Assembly (NCBI GenBank): GCA_028554755.1
Contig: JAPTOF010000016.1
Coordinates: 10,081,001-10,145,000, forward strand
Origin: Cordia subcordata
Taxonomy: Eukaryota; Streptophyta; Magnoliopsida; Boraginales; Cordiaceae
DNA length: 64,000 bases
Direction: 5' to 3'
The notes beneath the pieces are model-generated. The model did not search any database. It was not told where the DNA came from and saw only the letters and a list, made by a program, of their open reading frames with translations. The position numbers and the translations under genes are program-made. Position 1 is the stretch's first letter. Each line of letters begins with the position of its first letter. Shown one piece after another: positions 35,367-47,500 of the stretch.

Positions 35367-36479
35367 ATATTATAAGTTATTTAATTACCTTAATTTTAAA
35401 AAACTTGTTTAGTAGATAAAAAGACCAACATTTTAGAAAATTTCTTCTCACACAATGTTGCTTATATTATTAGATAACTCCATTTTTTGGTCATACTATA
35501 TTGTTCGTATTATTAGATAACCCTTTTTTTTTATCACATATTATATCTCTTATACCCTCTTTGTTTTTCACCCAATATATTGCAAAACAAAATTGTCCAT
35601 TGCTAGCACAGGTCTTGACAAATAGAGACCAACATTAAAAGAAAAAAGAAAGAAAGAAAAATAACTTGGTCTTGCCTCCATTGTTGTTTGAAAGACAACC
35701 TAAAATACAAAAATTATTGATCATGCATGAAATACAAAGAAGTTCTTAATCTTGCCTCCATTGGTCGCTTTGCATGGAGAGACAGTAAAGGGCCTTGTGA
35801 GTGTAGTATGGTTATGCTTGGGAGATAACCAATTAAGAAAGTGATTCTGACTACTCAGATTAAATTATTAGTGAAAATTGTGCCAATTAAATAATATATA
35901 GTAGATGTCTTACATAAATTTAGATGACCTAGTCGTCTTTACCTATATATTTAGTTAGTTTATTAGACTTTTTTTTTATTATTATTATTGGTCATTCTTT
36001 CATTAATTGTTATTGATTAATTTAGTACAAGATTTTATTAGTTAGATAACTAGTTGTTACTCTTGATTAATTTTCTTTTTTTTTATTTTTTTAATTTTTG
36101 TTAAATTAGATACAACATCTTTTTTCTTATTCGAATAGTTCCAAAATTTGTTATTTTAGTAGCTAAGATTCACAATCATTGTCAAATTAACACTTTGCGA
36201 ATCGTTTTATAACCTGCCACGATTTCGTACACTTACAACTTGCAAGTAATCACAATACTTAAGAGAAGAGAGAAAAATCCTTCTTCATACATAGATATAT
36301 AATGGAAAAGACAAACTTTATTTCTTTGGCTAAGTAAGCAAGTGGCTACATTCATTAAGAAAAACCAATGATTTACATCAAGACCCAAAAAACCAAAATA
36401 GCTTTGGTCACACCAAAAAAGCAAGGGTCAATATTCAAATTTTTGCACAATTTTCTTATTATTGGTGCCTACTTGTATA
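35367..36479. other. Gene-free AT-rich intergenic DNA
   Basis: No ORF, RNA gene or repeat of note was recognised. Short T-rich tracts occur at about 35966 and 36075. Confidence 0.6.
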
Positions 36480-36800
36480 CTTTTTACCATTCGCAACCTT
36501 TCACAATAATCTGCTGCTGCAATTGATCTTCTGTCCAGAGCCGTGCAGCCTTCCATTTCTCTCCTTCCAGATCAGGTAAAACTGAAATGCTAAAGGCCAA
36601 AAGTATAAGATCTTGTCTGAGCCCTTTTTATGAGTATGTGTTATTAATTTCCTTGACCAACTCTGTCCAATTTTTGCGCAGAACTTTTTGCTCCTTAATT
36701 TTCTGCAGATATTCTTCCAAAATCAATTCGTAGAAGGGCAGTTGAAAAAGAGATGATCTCGAGTCTCAATTTGCCAATCCACAGAATAGGCAATTTGCAA
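36480..36800 (-). mobile_element. LINE 3' fragment (zf-RVT region), minus strand
   Basis: One minus-strand frame reads ETRDHLFFNCP, then after a stop FWKNICRKL, and later FYLIWKERNGRLHG. This is the zinc-binding C-terminal region of plant LINE reverse transcriptases, which ends in W-K-x-RN. Only this tail is present. It is a dead fragment of a different element from the one at 23641-24075. Confidence 0.75.
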
Positions 36801-36839
36801 TTCTAATACAGACTGATGAAGATTTTAACTTGCAACATT

Positions 36840-37155
36840 AAGAAAAGAAGTCCACCAGCTGAATCGTTCATAAAAACTAGACTAATTATCTCGGACGAAA
36901 CCTCGATGATTCATAGATTTTTTGTCGGAGAGGTAGATAAAGCGCTTAAAGACATCCTTACGACGAAATATTCTTATGCCACAGAAGAACTTTCTGGGAG
37001 GTAAAATTGTTCTAGCGGGAGATTTGGGACAAATCTTGTCTATCATTTCACATGATGTAGACAAGAAATTGTACACGCAACAACAAACTTCTCCAACTTG
37101 TGACATCTTTACAAAGTTCTGTCTTATAAGAAACTATACGAGGCTCATGGTTAGT
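36840..37155 (+). pseudogene. PIF1-like (Helitron-type) helicase fragment
   Basis: The plus-strand frame at 36870-36990 contains LIISDETSM, a Walker B-like motif, followed by 'VDKALKDIL'. After a +1 shift near 36970 the next frame gives GGKIVLAGDLGQILSII, which corresponds to the 'GGDFRQILPV' motif of PIF1 helicases. A typical 'RNYTRL' motif follows near 37130. PIF1-like helicases are encoded by host genes and by Helitron transposons. The isolated degenerate fragment favours a transposon origin. No Rep domain or Helitron ends were seen. Confidence 0.65.
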
Positions 37156-37495
37156 TCTTCGAATCCAAATTCCCAGCGGCACCAATTGAATCGTTTATTG
37201 ATGTCGTCCCCACTCGGCGGGTGGTTCTTTTAGTCAAACTCCCTCTTACTTTTACACTCGAGGGCCAACCTCTGTCTAGCCCGAGAGAAAACCTTTGCAC
37301 GTCTCCGTTACCTTTTGGGATGCCTATGGCCCATAAAAATTGTCTACCAGAGACTATCCCAACTAAAAAGGATTGTTTTACACCAGGCGTATCCCTTCGT
37401 CAAAGGAAAAGGGGATTACATTTTTCTCGCTTTGCTACTCGCTAGTATCTCCGATCTGTCACCTTCATCTTCAGGTGGTAGTCTACAACCGCTTT
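37156..37495 (-). pseudogene. Organellar (probably mitochondrial) 26S rRNA fragment, domain V
   Basis: Read on the minus strand, the block has the conserved organellar large-subunit rRNA text 'ggtaacggagacgtgcaaag', then 'ggttggccctcgagtgtaaa' and 'gagggagtttgac'. This is the domain V region near the peptidyl transferase centre. The part before it ('gagatactagcgagtagcaa', 'gaagggatacgcctggtg') fits what I recall of plant mitochondrial 26S rRNA better than plastid 23S. The sequence carries many changes at conserved positions, so it is a nuclear insert (NUMT) and not a working gene. It touches the helicase fragment on its lower-coordinate side. Confidence 0.7.
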
Positions 37496-38380
37496 TCACT
37501 CTCCAACATTTTGGTTAGATTTATTTGCTTCTCATAAAACTTGAAACGCCGGAAAGCTTATCTCAAAGGGAAAAGCATAAACCATATTGCTTCAGGATGG
37601 CCATCATCAACTGTATGTTACATGCTTTTAACTCGAGTTTTGTGCCAAAAACAAAAAAGGCAAATAAATGGAAGAAAGCAACTCCAAAGAATGTAGATAG
37701 ATATTTAACATATAGCTATAGCTTGTGCCCGACTCAGGTGCCAGAGCAGGATCTCAAATTCTCATCATGCAAATCTTTACACCCCTTCTTCAACCGCGGA
37801 ACCAACGAATGCATGACAGTGCACCCCAGATGCGACTCAAGTGAATTTCATGAATCCCTCTGCATCAGTTGTAGAAAATTTAGTTTCAGAACAATATGCA
37901 CATATTAGTCAAGAATAGTAGAGAAGTGCTGTAGGAATCCAGTTTTTCATGCTTCCATTAGTTTGATTTAGTCCACGACTGTTGGCATCCAACATTTACC
38001 TCAGTTGAGACTAACAGATCATGCTGCTACTTCAACCTCATGTCGTGAGGACTTCGAATGCTTAAAGTTGCTAAATCTTGAACCTAGAATTATTTTAGAA
38101 CTTATTACAGATCACAAATGCCGGGATCCAGAGGGAAGGGGATCCAAGGTACCTCCTGACTTTGAAAACTGGCTTGACGCCCTTCTATTTCTGACAACAT
38201 TTCCATAGATTAGTGAATACCTTCCCCCCTCCACATGATGCTCAGAAAAGGATTGTGGGGGCAAGAGAGAGAGAGAGAAGAAGAAAATGGAAACAAATAA
38301 AGGAACTACAATTCTGGCTCCATCCTCCTTGTGTGTGCCCATGCACAGCTAATCCTCCCCTACTCACTATTTACTGGTGA
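37496..38380. other. Unassigned stretch downstream of the BAG6-type gene
   Basis: Several plus-strand frames of 60-127 codons occur (for example 37525-37908), but none resembles a family I know and none has a supporting context. Part of it may be the 3' UTR or last exon of the minus-strand BAG6-type gene. A purine run lies at 38266-38284. Confidence 0.4.
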
Positions 38381-38424
38381 AAAATGTGATAACCAGATCA
38401 TGAAATCCTAACTTACTATGAGAC

Positions 38425-38474
38425 TTTGAGCAAGAAGATTCTTTTTGTGTTTGAGCAAGAAGATTCTTTTTGTG
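38425..38474. repeat. 25-bp tandem duplication
   Basis: 'tttgagcaagaagattcttt' plus ttgtg occurs twice in a row just downstream of the last resolved exon of the BAG6-type gene. Confidence 0.9.
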
Positions 38475-38558
38475 ATTTTCATGTTAATTGAAGGAGAGTA
38501 AAAAGATGATGATGAGCAGGAGGAATTCATTATAACAAATGAAAACAGGGACATATAC

Positions 38559-41500
38559 CTTTGGGCGCTTTGGAGGACTTGGTTGTGACAGAGGGTCACG
38601 CCGTTGACGGGATGAGCGCCGACGAGAAGAGGGCCCTTGCTCTAGGTCTGTCGGGGCCTGCAAGCAATCCAAAAAGAACTAAAGGTTGGCCACAGCAGGG
38701 CTTACAATTTATAATTAACAACAAAAGTTAACTTCAAGACATTTTCAACTGTTTCTGCTGTTAGCTAATCCAAGCACTTAGGCAGGACACTAATATGACA
38801 TTCGCATATTAAGTTACTCAAAGACCTCCGATACCTGTGTTGAAGCTTGTGTAGTTCTATCTTGCACAGCATTTCCTCCATCTGCAGAGGAACTATTTGA
38901 TGTTGCCCCAATGCTTTGAGATACAATGGGCATGATCTGATGTAGTATATTAGATAACACGAGTCCTTCTTCAGTCACTGGCTGTGTAGCCTCCTGAGAA
39001 CTGTCAGCATCTTGAGCTACTACAGTATGTACTTCAACACCACTATTACCTATATTATGAGAGTCAACATTGTGACTATGAAGATGCTCGCCAGAGATAA
39101 CAGTCCTAAGCAACTGATTAAGTCCGTCATGAACCTGTGTAGAGAATCCTTGACTATTGGATGTGCCCCCAACTGAAATTTGTTGCCAAAAATTAGTGAT
39201 CTTAATAGAAAATATGCAGAAACAGTTGAAAACCACCACTTTTTTTCCTTCACATACTGGCAATCATGTCCATAGCCAAGATGCAAAATTTTCTTCATCG
39301 ACATAAAAGGTCACAGGTCCATTTAGTTGACATAAATGGACAAGCTAGACAAGGGAACACAAAGCTCACAATTATTGACGTCTTCCCATTTAGTATCTTT
39401 CATTGACTCGGAATCATATATTAGTCATATACAACAAGAGAGAGGAAAAGAATTAAAACTAGGATATTGGTCCAAGGAGATTTTTAATTAATGCCTGAGC
39501 TTGAGCTAGCTAGTTAGGCCCCTCATTTTCTAGCTGCAATGATATATCCATTAGTCAAGCTAAGAAATTACGCAGGTTTGGTGAGAGGGTGCCATAGGCA
39601 AAAAGCATAAATCATCACCTGACATTAAAAGATATGCAGTTCTTTACTGTTCACAATTTGCACATACATTATCCATGCAAATGATGATATAAATCCAGAT
39701 GCAAAACACTCAGCACCAGAAGCTCTCATCACCAGAAGTCCAAGATGGCTAAGTGTTGACCACTGTTAACTCGTGGTACACATCTCCTAGCACAACGGCA
39801 ATACACCTAAGCATATTCGTGCACGAAGTAGAAGTATAGAGGTCGTATAATTTATGCAAAGCTCACCATCTAGATTGGGCACCCCAATATTTTCTTGGTC
39901 TGCAGAATTAGGAGTTGAGCTTCTTCCAGTGTCAACACTACGAGCATGATTCTGATCAGATACTTGCGAAGCTCTTGTATTATTTGAATTTCGAGAAGTT
40001 ACATGCTGAACTCTAGCTAAAACTGGAAAGAATATTCCCAATGAACGACCGGACGATTCTGAAGCTGAATGTACAATAGGAGGAGGAGCTGCCGACAAGA
40101 AGTTTCTAAGAGGAAGTACCCGCACTTCGGGCTCCCTAACAGAAGAAGGTCCAGTACCTTCTGCTGTTGCTTGCTGAGCAGAAGTGCTGTTATCAGAAGT
40201 TGGAGGAACAGCTTGCCCTTGCTGTTGCGAACTCGTCGGATCCCTTCTATCACGAGCTGAGCATATCAATATGAAACAAATGTTTGTAAGGACAACAGAA
40301 AAGAATGAGGATTGTGAAGGAAAAAAAAATTCAAGCTTCAAGATCTGGGCAATGCAAACATATAATGGATACAGAAGCAACTGTTATAGATGCAACCTGC
40401 CGACTTCTCATGGTTCCCAATAAATTCTACATATATTTACTGTGTATCTTTAAGTAATGTGATCTCATCAGAACCATGCATTTCTACAAATGTGTCAACT
40501 TATAACTCTCCAGAATAAAAGCAGCAGAAGAATTTAAATAAAACACCTGTTCGTATTCTGATGTCAATATTCCTTGGAAAGAAACCAGAACTGACAGATC
40601 CCCCAGAAAATCCAGAGGTGTGTTGCACAGCTCCAACAGGAATGGTCCCAAAGCTCGTTCCAGGTTGAAGAGGCAGTGGCTGAAAATAGATCAGATTCAG
40701 AATAGAAAGCTGTTTCACATTAATTATGTAAACAAGACAACAGAAGATATATTTCCACTAGATTACAATAAGACCTGAACCATGATGGGATTAGGACCAG
40801 TTGTGGATATAAAAATGGCAGGTCCAGCATTAACAATGGCATCTCCCTGGGGAGATTACTTCGTTAGTATGACACAATTTTAACAAAAATACTGGAAAGA
40901 AAACCTTATGGAAACAGAAATAAGTCCACAGAACGCACTGATGTTTGACCCATTCGCAATGTCATCACTGTGCGACCAAGTTCAAGCAGCAAAGCACCCA
41001 GATTTTGTAGATGTGCTCCAGATCTTAAAGCATACGTTTGAATTCTGGTCCTTTCTGAAGGATCAGTCACATAAGCCTGATTCTCCATCTGTCTGGAAAG
41101 TTGCTGCAGAAACCATATGAAGATATCATGCTTAGCATCTGGACAATAATAAAAACACAGATAATCTCGATCTTCATAAATGTATTCACTATTGGGACCA
41201 GATTTCTACACCTCTAGTTCTTTATGCACAAGACAGTGTATAAATCACACATCGAAGCCTCAAGGTCAAGTCAGTAATAATTTTGATGAAAAAAAACATC
41301 CTTGAAATTCTAAAGGCACCGTTATAAAGAATGTATAAACATAAATCACCCCCTTTATTTTATCCATTATTGTCACTCCTAGATTTTTGTGTTTCTCAAT
41401 CCTCCAAAACAGAAAGTAACAATATCAAACCTATAAGAGAGACAACAGAGTCACATATGAAAGAAAAGTAGATTTTAGCATGTATCATGATCATGTCATT

Positions 41501-44500
41501 CTTCCAGGCTAATATACAATTGAATTTGTTCTTTTCAGCTCAACTATAGCAAGATGATGGCTTAAGATGTATTAGTCAAACTAGAGCCTAAAAGGCTTTG
41601 TCTGGGATGTCTAACTATTTTGCATCCATCACTAGTTCACATCTAAGCATTTGCTAAGAATTTCAATGTCCAGGCAGCTGTTCAAATTTATAAGGATTTA
41701 TGACAGCACAACAGAAAGCAGTAGAACTTTAGTGAATACCAACAAGCAATCTGCCGTTTGCTCATTGAGCAATTGCCTTGTAGCCATCACCACCTCTGCC
41801 AAGTATGCTGGTGTTGGAAGCCCTGCTGGTCCACTAGGATGAGAGGAAGCATGAATATCTTGTCCATCAACCGCACGTGGTTCAGCACCATGAGAAGTAT
41901 TGCTCAACCCTCTGACTGCCAACACAGAGATTAACATCTTAGATCATGATGTGGTTGCCAGTATATTTGTTTTTACTTTCTTCTTTTCAGGTTTATTTCT
42001 CCTTTTACTTTCTTTCACTCTGCATGCAGGGTTTTTCCTTTTTTGGGGGGTTTGTGGGTTTGTTTGTGTGTGATGTTTGTGTTTTTTTTTTGGGGGAAGG
42101 GGGGGGGGGGGGTGGTGGCTGCCTGCTCTTGAGTCTCAAAAGCAGAAGACGAGTTTTCTAACCAGTGGTATCAACCTCCTGCCTTAAGTGAGTCAAGTAC
42201 TGGGACAAAGTTGTCAAAGAATCAGGGATAACCTGCAAGATAAGCAAAATCCTTAATAAGGAAAAAGGTGGAATGATGAAGAACAATGAACAATGAAGGA
42301 AGAACAAAAAACTTGAGTGGCACATTGTTTGAGTGCAAAGATTGAACCATCTCACATAGTTTCTGAATTTCCTACTGCTTAATTTTTATCCTTAAATTAA
42401 CTAGTTCCTCAATATTTATTTAGGTCCCTAAGGTTCAAGTGAACCAAAGCAGTACTTCAGTCAGATCTCTGTTAATTCTTTGACAGGAAGTTAATTGAGA
42501 CTCTAAAATGAAATATTGAGCTATTCACCTCTCTTTTCTTCCTTTCCTTTTTCTCTTCCTTTTCTTTCCTCTTCCCCCAAGCTTCTCTTCTTGATCTCTC
42601 TTCCTAGCACCAACACCGCCAACTTCTTTCCAACCATCATTCAACCCTAAATCATCTTCTCATCTTCTCCACGGCAAGAGGAGCAGGGTTGTCCCAGTTA
42701 GTACGTATGACTCTGCTGCCAGCAATCCATTGCCCGATATTCAACTATGAGTTTCTTGCTTTACACCAAATCTTTTCAAACGTTTAAATTCCATTGGATA
42801 GCATAGGCTTTAGACCAGAAAACCTCATAACAATTAGGTTCGGTCTTTACCTTGGAAATGGTCCCCACCACTAAACTGGAAAAAGCAGTGACAAGCAATT
42901 TTTGGCAAGTTCCATGAGAATCCAACCCCATCATGTAACGTGAACACTACCAGAATATTCCTGACACTGAGAGGTACAACATCCACAAACATTTGGACCT
43001 CAATGCATCAGAAATTAACGTGCCCACCACAAGCGACCAGTCAGGACAACACTTCCATTTTTCCTCCCTCAGCTGTCTTTTTCCCACACACCATCTTGTT
43101 TTTCATCAAATGCAACTTAACAAAGATGTCAACATCAATTCTCTTCACCAGCCACTACATACCCCACCCATCACCAAACCACAAAAGGATTGGAAATCTT
43201 TTTCACTACTTCTCCAACTAGAGAAGACAACAGTAATAATTTGCTTGAAGGTTTGTAACTGTGCATATGGTGTATATGGTAATTGAAATGCGGTTAATAA
43301 TGATGCAGTAGAAATAATGCATATGGTGGTCGTCTCAAATATGGTAGGTTGATTGGTGGTGGTACAAACAGGGAGATAAGGATAAGGGGGAGAGGATTAA
43401 GGAGAAAGAAGCAAAAAGAAAAAGCAAGAGAAATAAATGTTTCTTTTCTCTTCAACAAATTCTACCCGTTGACTATGCCATTTTTGGGTCTAAAAGCCGA
43501 CACCGCTGTTAGGAGCAAGGACACAATGTAACTTAAAGGACCAAACTGCTACAAATAAAACCTTGGAAATAAAAATGGGATTTGGGGATAACTCATATAC
43601 TAGATATAGGTGAGTTATCCCATATAGTATCACATCTGGAAACAAGTTAAAGAAAGAAAAAGTACCGGGGGCTGCAAAGGTTCTGGAGGAACACCAGTTG
43701 GATGTGATGAACTGCTAATATTTGGAACAGATTGATTCCTTGTATTGGCTTGGTCAGGCTGCTGCCTACTAGAATTTCTTTGACCACTAAGTGCAAAAAT
43801 AGTAGCTCTTTCATGCCCAGGTTCCTGACAAGTAGAGACATCGGAGAAGACACACCGTTATTAAACTCAAATTTCCACTTCTACTGAAAGGAATTTACTC
43901 ATTGCTAGCTAAACAGCATTTAACACTCCACAAACATTATACTAATTCATCAGCCCCTTGTATTCCAGAAACAGCTTAATCACAGTAATCCACGCATTAG
44001 TATATTCCATACCCTCCTAACGTGAACATGTGTTTATTGAATTTGTACATACCCTCCTAACGTGAACATGTGTTTATTGAATTTGTACACGCTTTTCACA
44101 TATTTGTATATAACATAAACACATTTTCCCTGATGGTAGCATAGGAATTTTATATACGTATCTGAATCTACATCAAAACATACAACTAAGGAAAGGCACT
44201 GAAGCACAAGAAGCAGAACATGAAAAGCTCAAGAATATAGGCAGAGCGTTTGTGATTTGTTACTTGACACGGACGTTTCTAAAGGAAAAGAAAACCTTAA
44301 TAACTTACATTGAGATTCATCTCCTCACCCCCGCTACCTACTCCTGTGATTCCAAAGGAATTGAGTACAGTTGATACAATCTGCAATGAGGAACAAATGG
44401 CAAAAGGAAAAGATTAGAAAGAAATGCCTTGTTATAAGACTGTAAAAAGAAGGGCATGGAACACCTGTGAGAAGTCATATATTTACCCGGCCAAGATCAG

Positions 44501-47500
44501 GAATCCCATCTCCTTGCTCAGATACATTAAAAGAACCAACTAGTACACTTGCACCTACACGACCACCCAGACCATGCCTAGAACTTGACGCAGGATCACT
44601 TTCTGCATTCACATGTGCTTTACAATTGAAACATGCAGATACAAACTTCGACTAGTCCATATCGAAATCCATAATTACCTTTTCTCTTTTTACTTTTTTA
44701 AGTTATTTAAAACCATAATAACAAACTACAGGAAAGGATCACTTGGGTGGTAGATACTAAACAAAGTATAAGTATAAGCATTTGTTCAATAAAGAATGAT
44801 AGCAAGCATTAGAAGAATCAGTCACTGCTTTCACCTCAACACGAAGAGAAGACAATGCGCAACAAGGAAGGGCAAGACAATTTAAAGTCATACTTAAAGA
44901 AGTGAATCCATATTTCTCAAGGCATAAAATTGGCTATCGAAAGAAATACATATTTCAACAATACCTGCCTTCTTTTCTTCATGCCTAGTGTCATCCACAG
45001 TCAATTGAGCTAAGTTACTTAGTGAGCTATCACCAAATGAAAATATTGTCACATAATACCTACTTTCTAGTTTGCTCCTATAGTACAGTTACTTTCATCA
45101 TGTGAAGCTCCCCCTCCCCCCACACCAACTTTCTTGGAAAATAATAATACAATGAGATATGATCGTAAAAGCAAAAGTACAAACTTTAAGGATGAGTTAG
45201 TCACACCATGACTACAGTCCTGGGACTAGCATTTATCCGAATCTAACTCATTCAGATTAGTCAGATCCTGACTGTGCCTTACCATTGTTCTAAATAGAAT
45301 ATCAAAAGACAAACTGCTTCCTGGTGCTAAAAGTATGCTCACAATGTGCAGGAGAAGGGCAAATCTTAAATCATTTTTTAGTACATTCCAATTTCCAGGG
45401 TTTCATTGTTGACCTGTTACCCCCTCTCTTTAGTTTCTTATAAAGCAGACGTTAATATATGTTTCTATGTTTGAAATACGATATCATTGGATATAATTGT
45501 GGTCCATTTCTCTCACAGTAGATACTTAAAGTGATCTGTTTTTCCCACTCCTCTGTGATCCAAAATATTTTTAGAATGGCACGTTAAATGATATCTTACT
45601 GATTCATTTCTCAGAAACCAGAAACCAAGCACCCTAATAATTGTGGTCCATTTCTCTCACAGTAGATACTTAAAGTGATCTGTTTTTCCCACTCCTCTGT
45701 GATCCAAAATATTTTTAGAATGGCACGTTAAATGATATCTTACTGATTCATTTCTCAGAAACCAGAAACCAAGCACCCTATTACTCAATGAAAATCAGCA
45801 CCACAAGGCCTTCCACAAACAATACGTTTCCCCATGGGCATTTCATTTTCCGTTTCAGCTTGTTTAAGGGCCACTTATCTCTGTTGAGACAAAAGTTACA
45901 TAATATTTCCTTTTCCCCTGAGATATATCATCATGTCCACTCATTGGTTCCAGAAAGGCCCACACCTGCTTCAGAGATTTTCTCCAATCTCCTTTCTTCC
46001 ACCTGTCCTGCAGAACTTGCAATTATTTTCTTCTTAACTAGCTACATACTCATTATATGATATTTTCAGCACATCGCAGTACATCCATTTTACCTTAATC
46101 CTATCAGTGTCCATTTTACTCAAATGCTTTGGCACAGTATTACAATAACTCCAGGCTCCAGCTATATGGATAATGAACTGAACTGCCGATATTTCACCTT
46201 TTTTTTTTTTGCGCTGAAAGTACATGTTGCTGAATACACCCAGGAAAGCAGCATGTAAACTTTATTGCAGAAAGTTGCTGATTACCACTCAGTTAATGCT
46301 ACTTACTCACATGTTTCCAAAACCCTGCTCTTCAACTCTACCTAATCCTGACAAAGCATGTTACTGGCAAGCCAAAGATGTGATTACGCATATCACTCAG
46401 AAGGTACTATTAAAGCAACAAATATTATTTGTTTACTTATTAAGAGAATAATAAAAGTCAAAGGTAATTTCCCAAGTATAGGAATCCCTACCCCACACAG
46501 CACCAATTTCCCATTTCAAACCCGATGGCTGCTGCCACACACAAGCAATCTAAGGAATGGCAGGGCAGGAGGTATGGTACAAGTATCTACAGATCCCATC
46601 CCCAAATGCCATCCCTGAAAGTTTGTTTTCATCAAATTCATAAATCTAAAAACACGTAAATAATTGTATCTGATATATTTATCTAGTAAGTGATTATGAC
46701 AATCTAAAGCAAAATTTTAACTTTAATTTACAAGTTCATAGTTCAGCTGGAGAGCACTTGCTAAATTTTGCAAGATCAAATTGCTGCACTTCCACATTGG
46801 GCTGACATATACTTAACAGATTAATCTCAGAGTAATCTTTTTGCTACATCTTCAGCTTATTGAACAGCAATTTTGGAAAAAAGTCATTTGCTGAGGAGGC
46901 ATGACTGCCAGAGTTGGCTGTGAAGTGTTTACACGTTGAAATGGGAATTTATTGATAAAGCTAAATGACTGACATAACCATGAATACTAAATTATAAACG
47001 ATTTAGCTATATATTTGGCAAAGCAAGAATTTTCAAAGGCCATATTTTATTCATATACATTCTATAATTCTTTTAATCAGAAAATAAAACGTAAAGATAG
47101 CAAGAATGAATACTTTTTCCCCACATTCTCCCTCATTCCTTTTGGTTTCTTCCATTCCCTTTTCTTTTTTAGTTTTCTTTTTCCTTTTTCTCCAGCCTTT
47201 TCTTCTTCTTGATCCTTGTGCCCACAAACACAAGAACCAAAATCCACTAACCCCCTCATATGTGCCTAATTGCATAACGTGTGATTCATTTAATGCCATG
47301 CTCAACCACTGACCACAACTGCTATCCACCATCCACACTAAACAACCACTAAATACATTTGTATTCATACATTAGGTACATATTTTCATCACATGCATAG
47401 ATAGAACCTGCTAATACAATGGATAAATATACCAATCCTCTCAACATGCTAAGCTTTTAAATGTGGTAGTAATACTAGCAGAATATCCGAGCCCAAGTCA

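Noticed and set aside
37156..37495. Working rRNA gene
   Set aside because: The domain V text is recognisable but has many changes at conserved positions, is only a few hundred bases, and lies in nuclear repeat DNA.
37525..37908. 127-codon plus-strand frame
   Set aside because: One of the longest unassigned frames, but no motif, promoter or family similarity; it lies next to an organellar rRNA insert and in the 3' region of a minus-strand gene.
39787..40380. 197-codon minus-strand frame as a separate gene
   Set aside because: It is exon 12 of the BAG6-type gene (39867-40256) with intron read-through on both sides.
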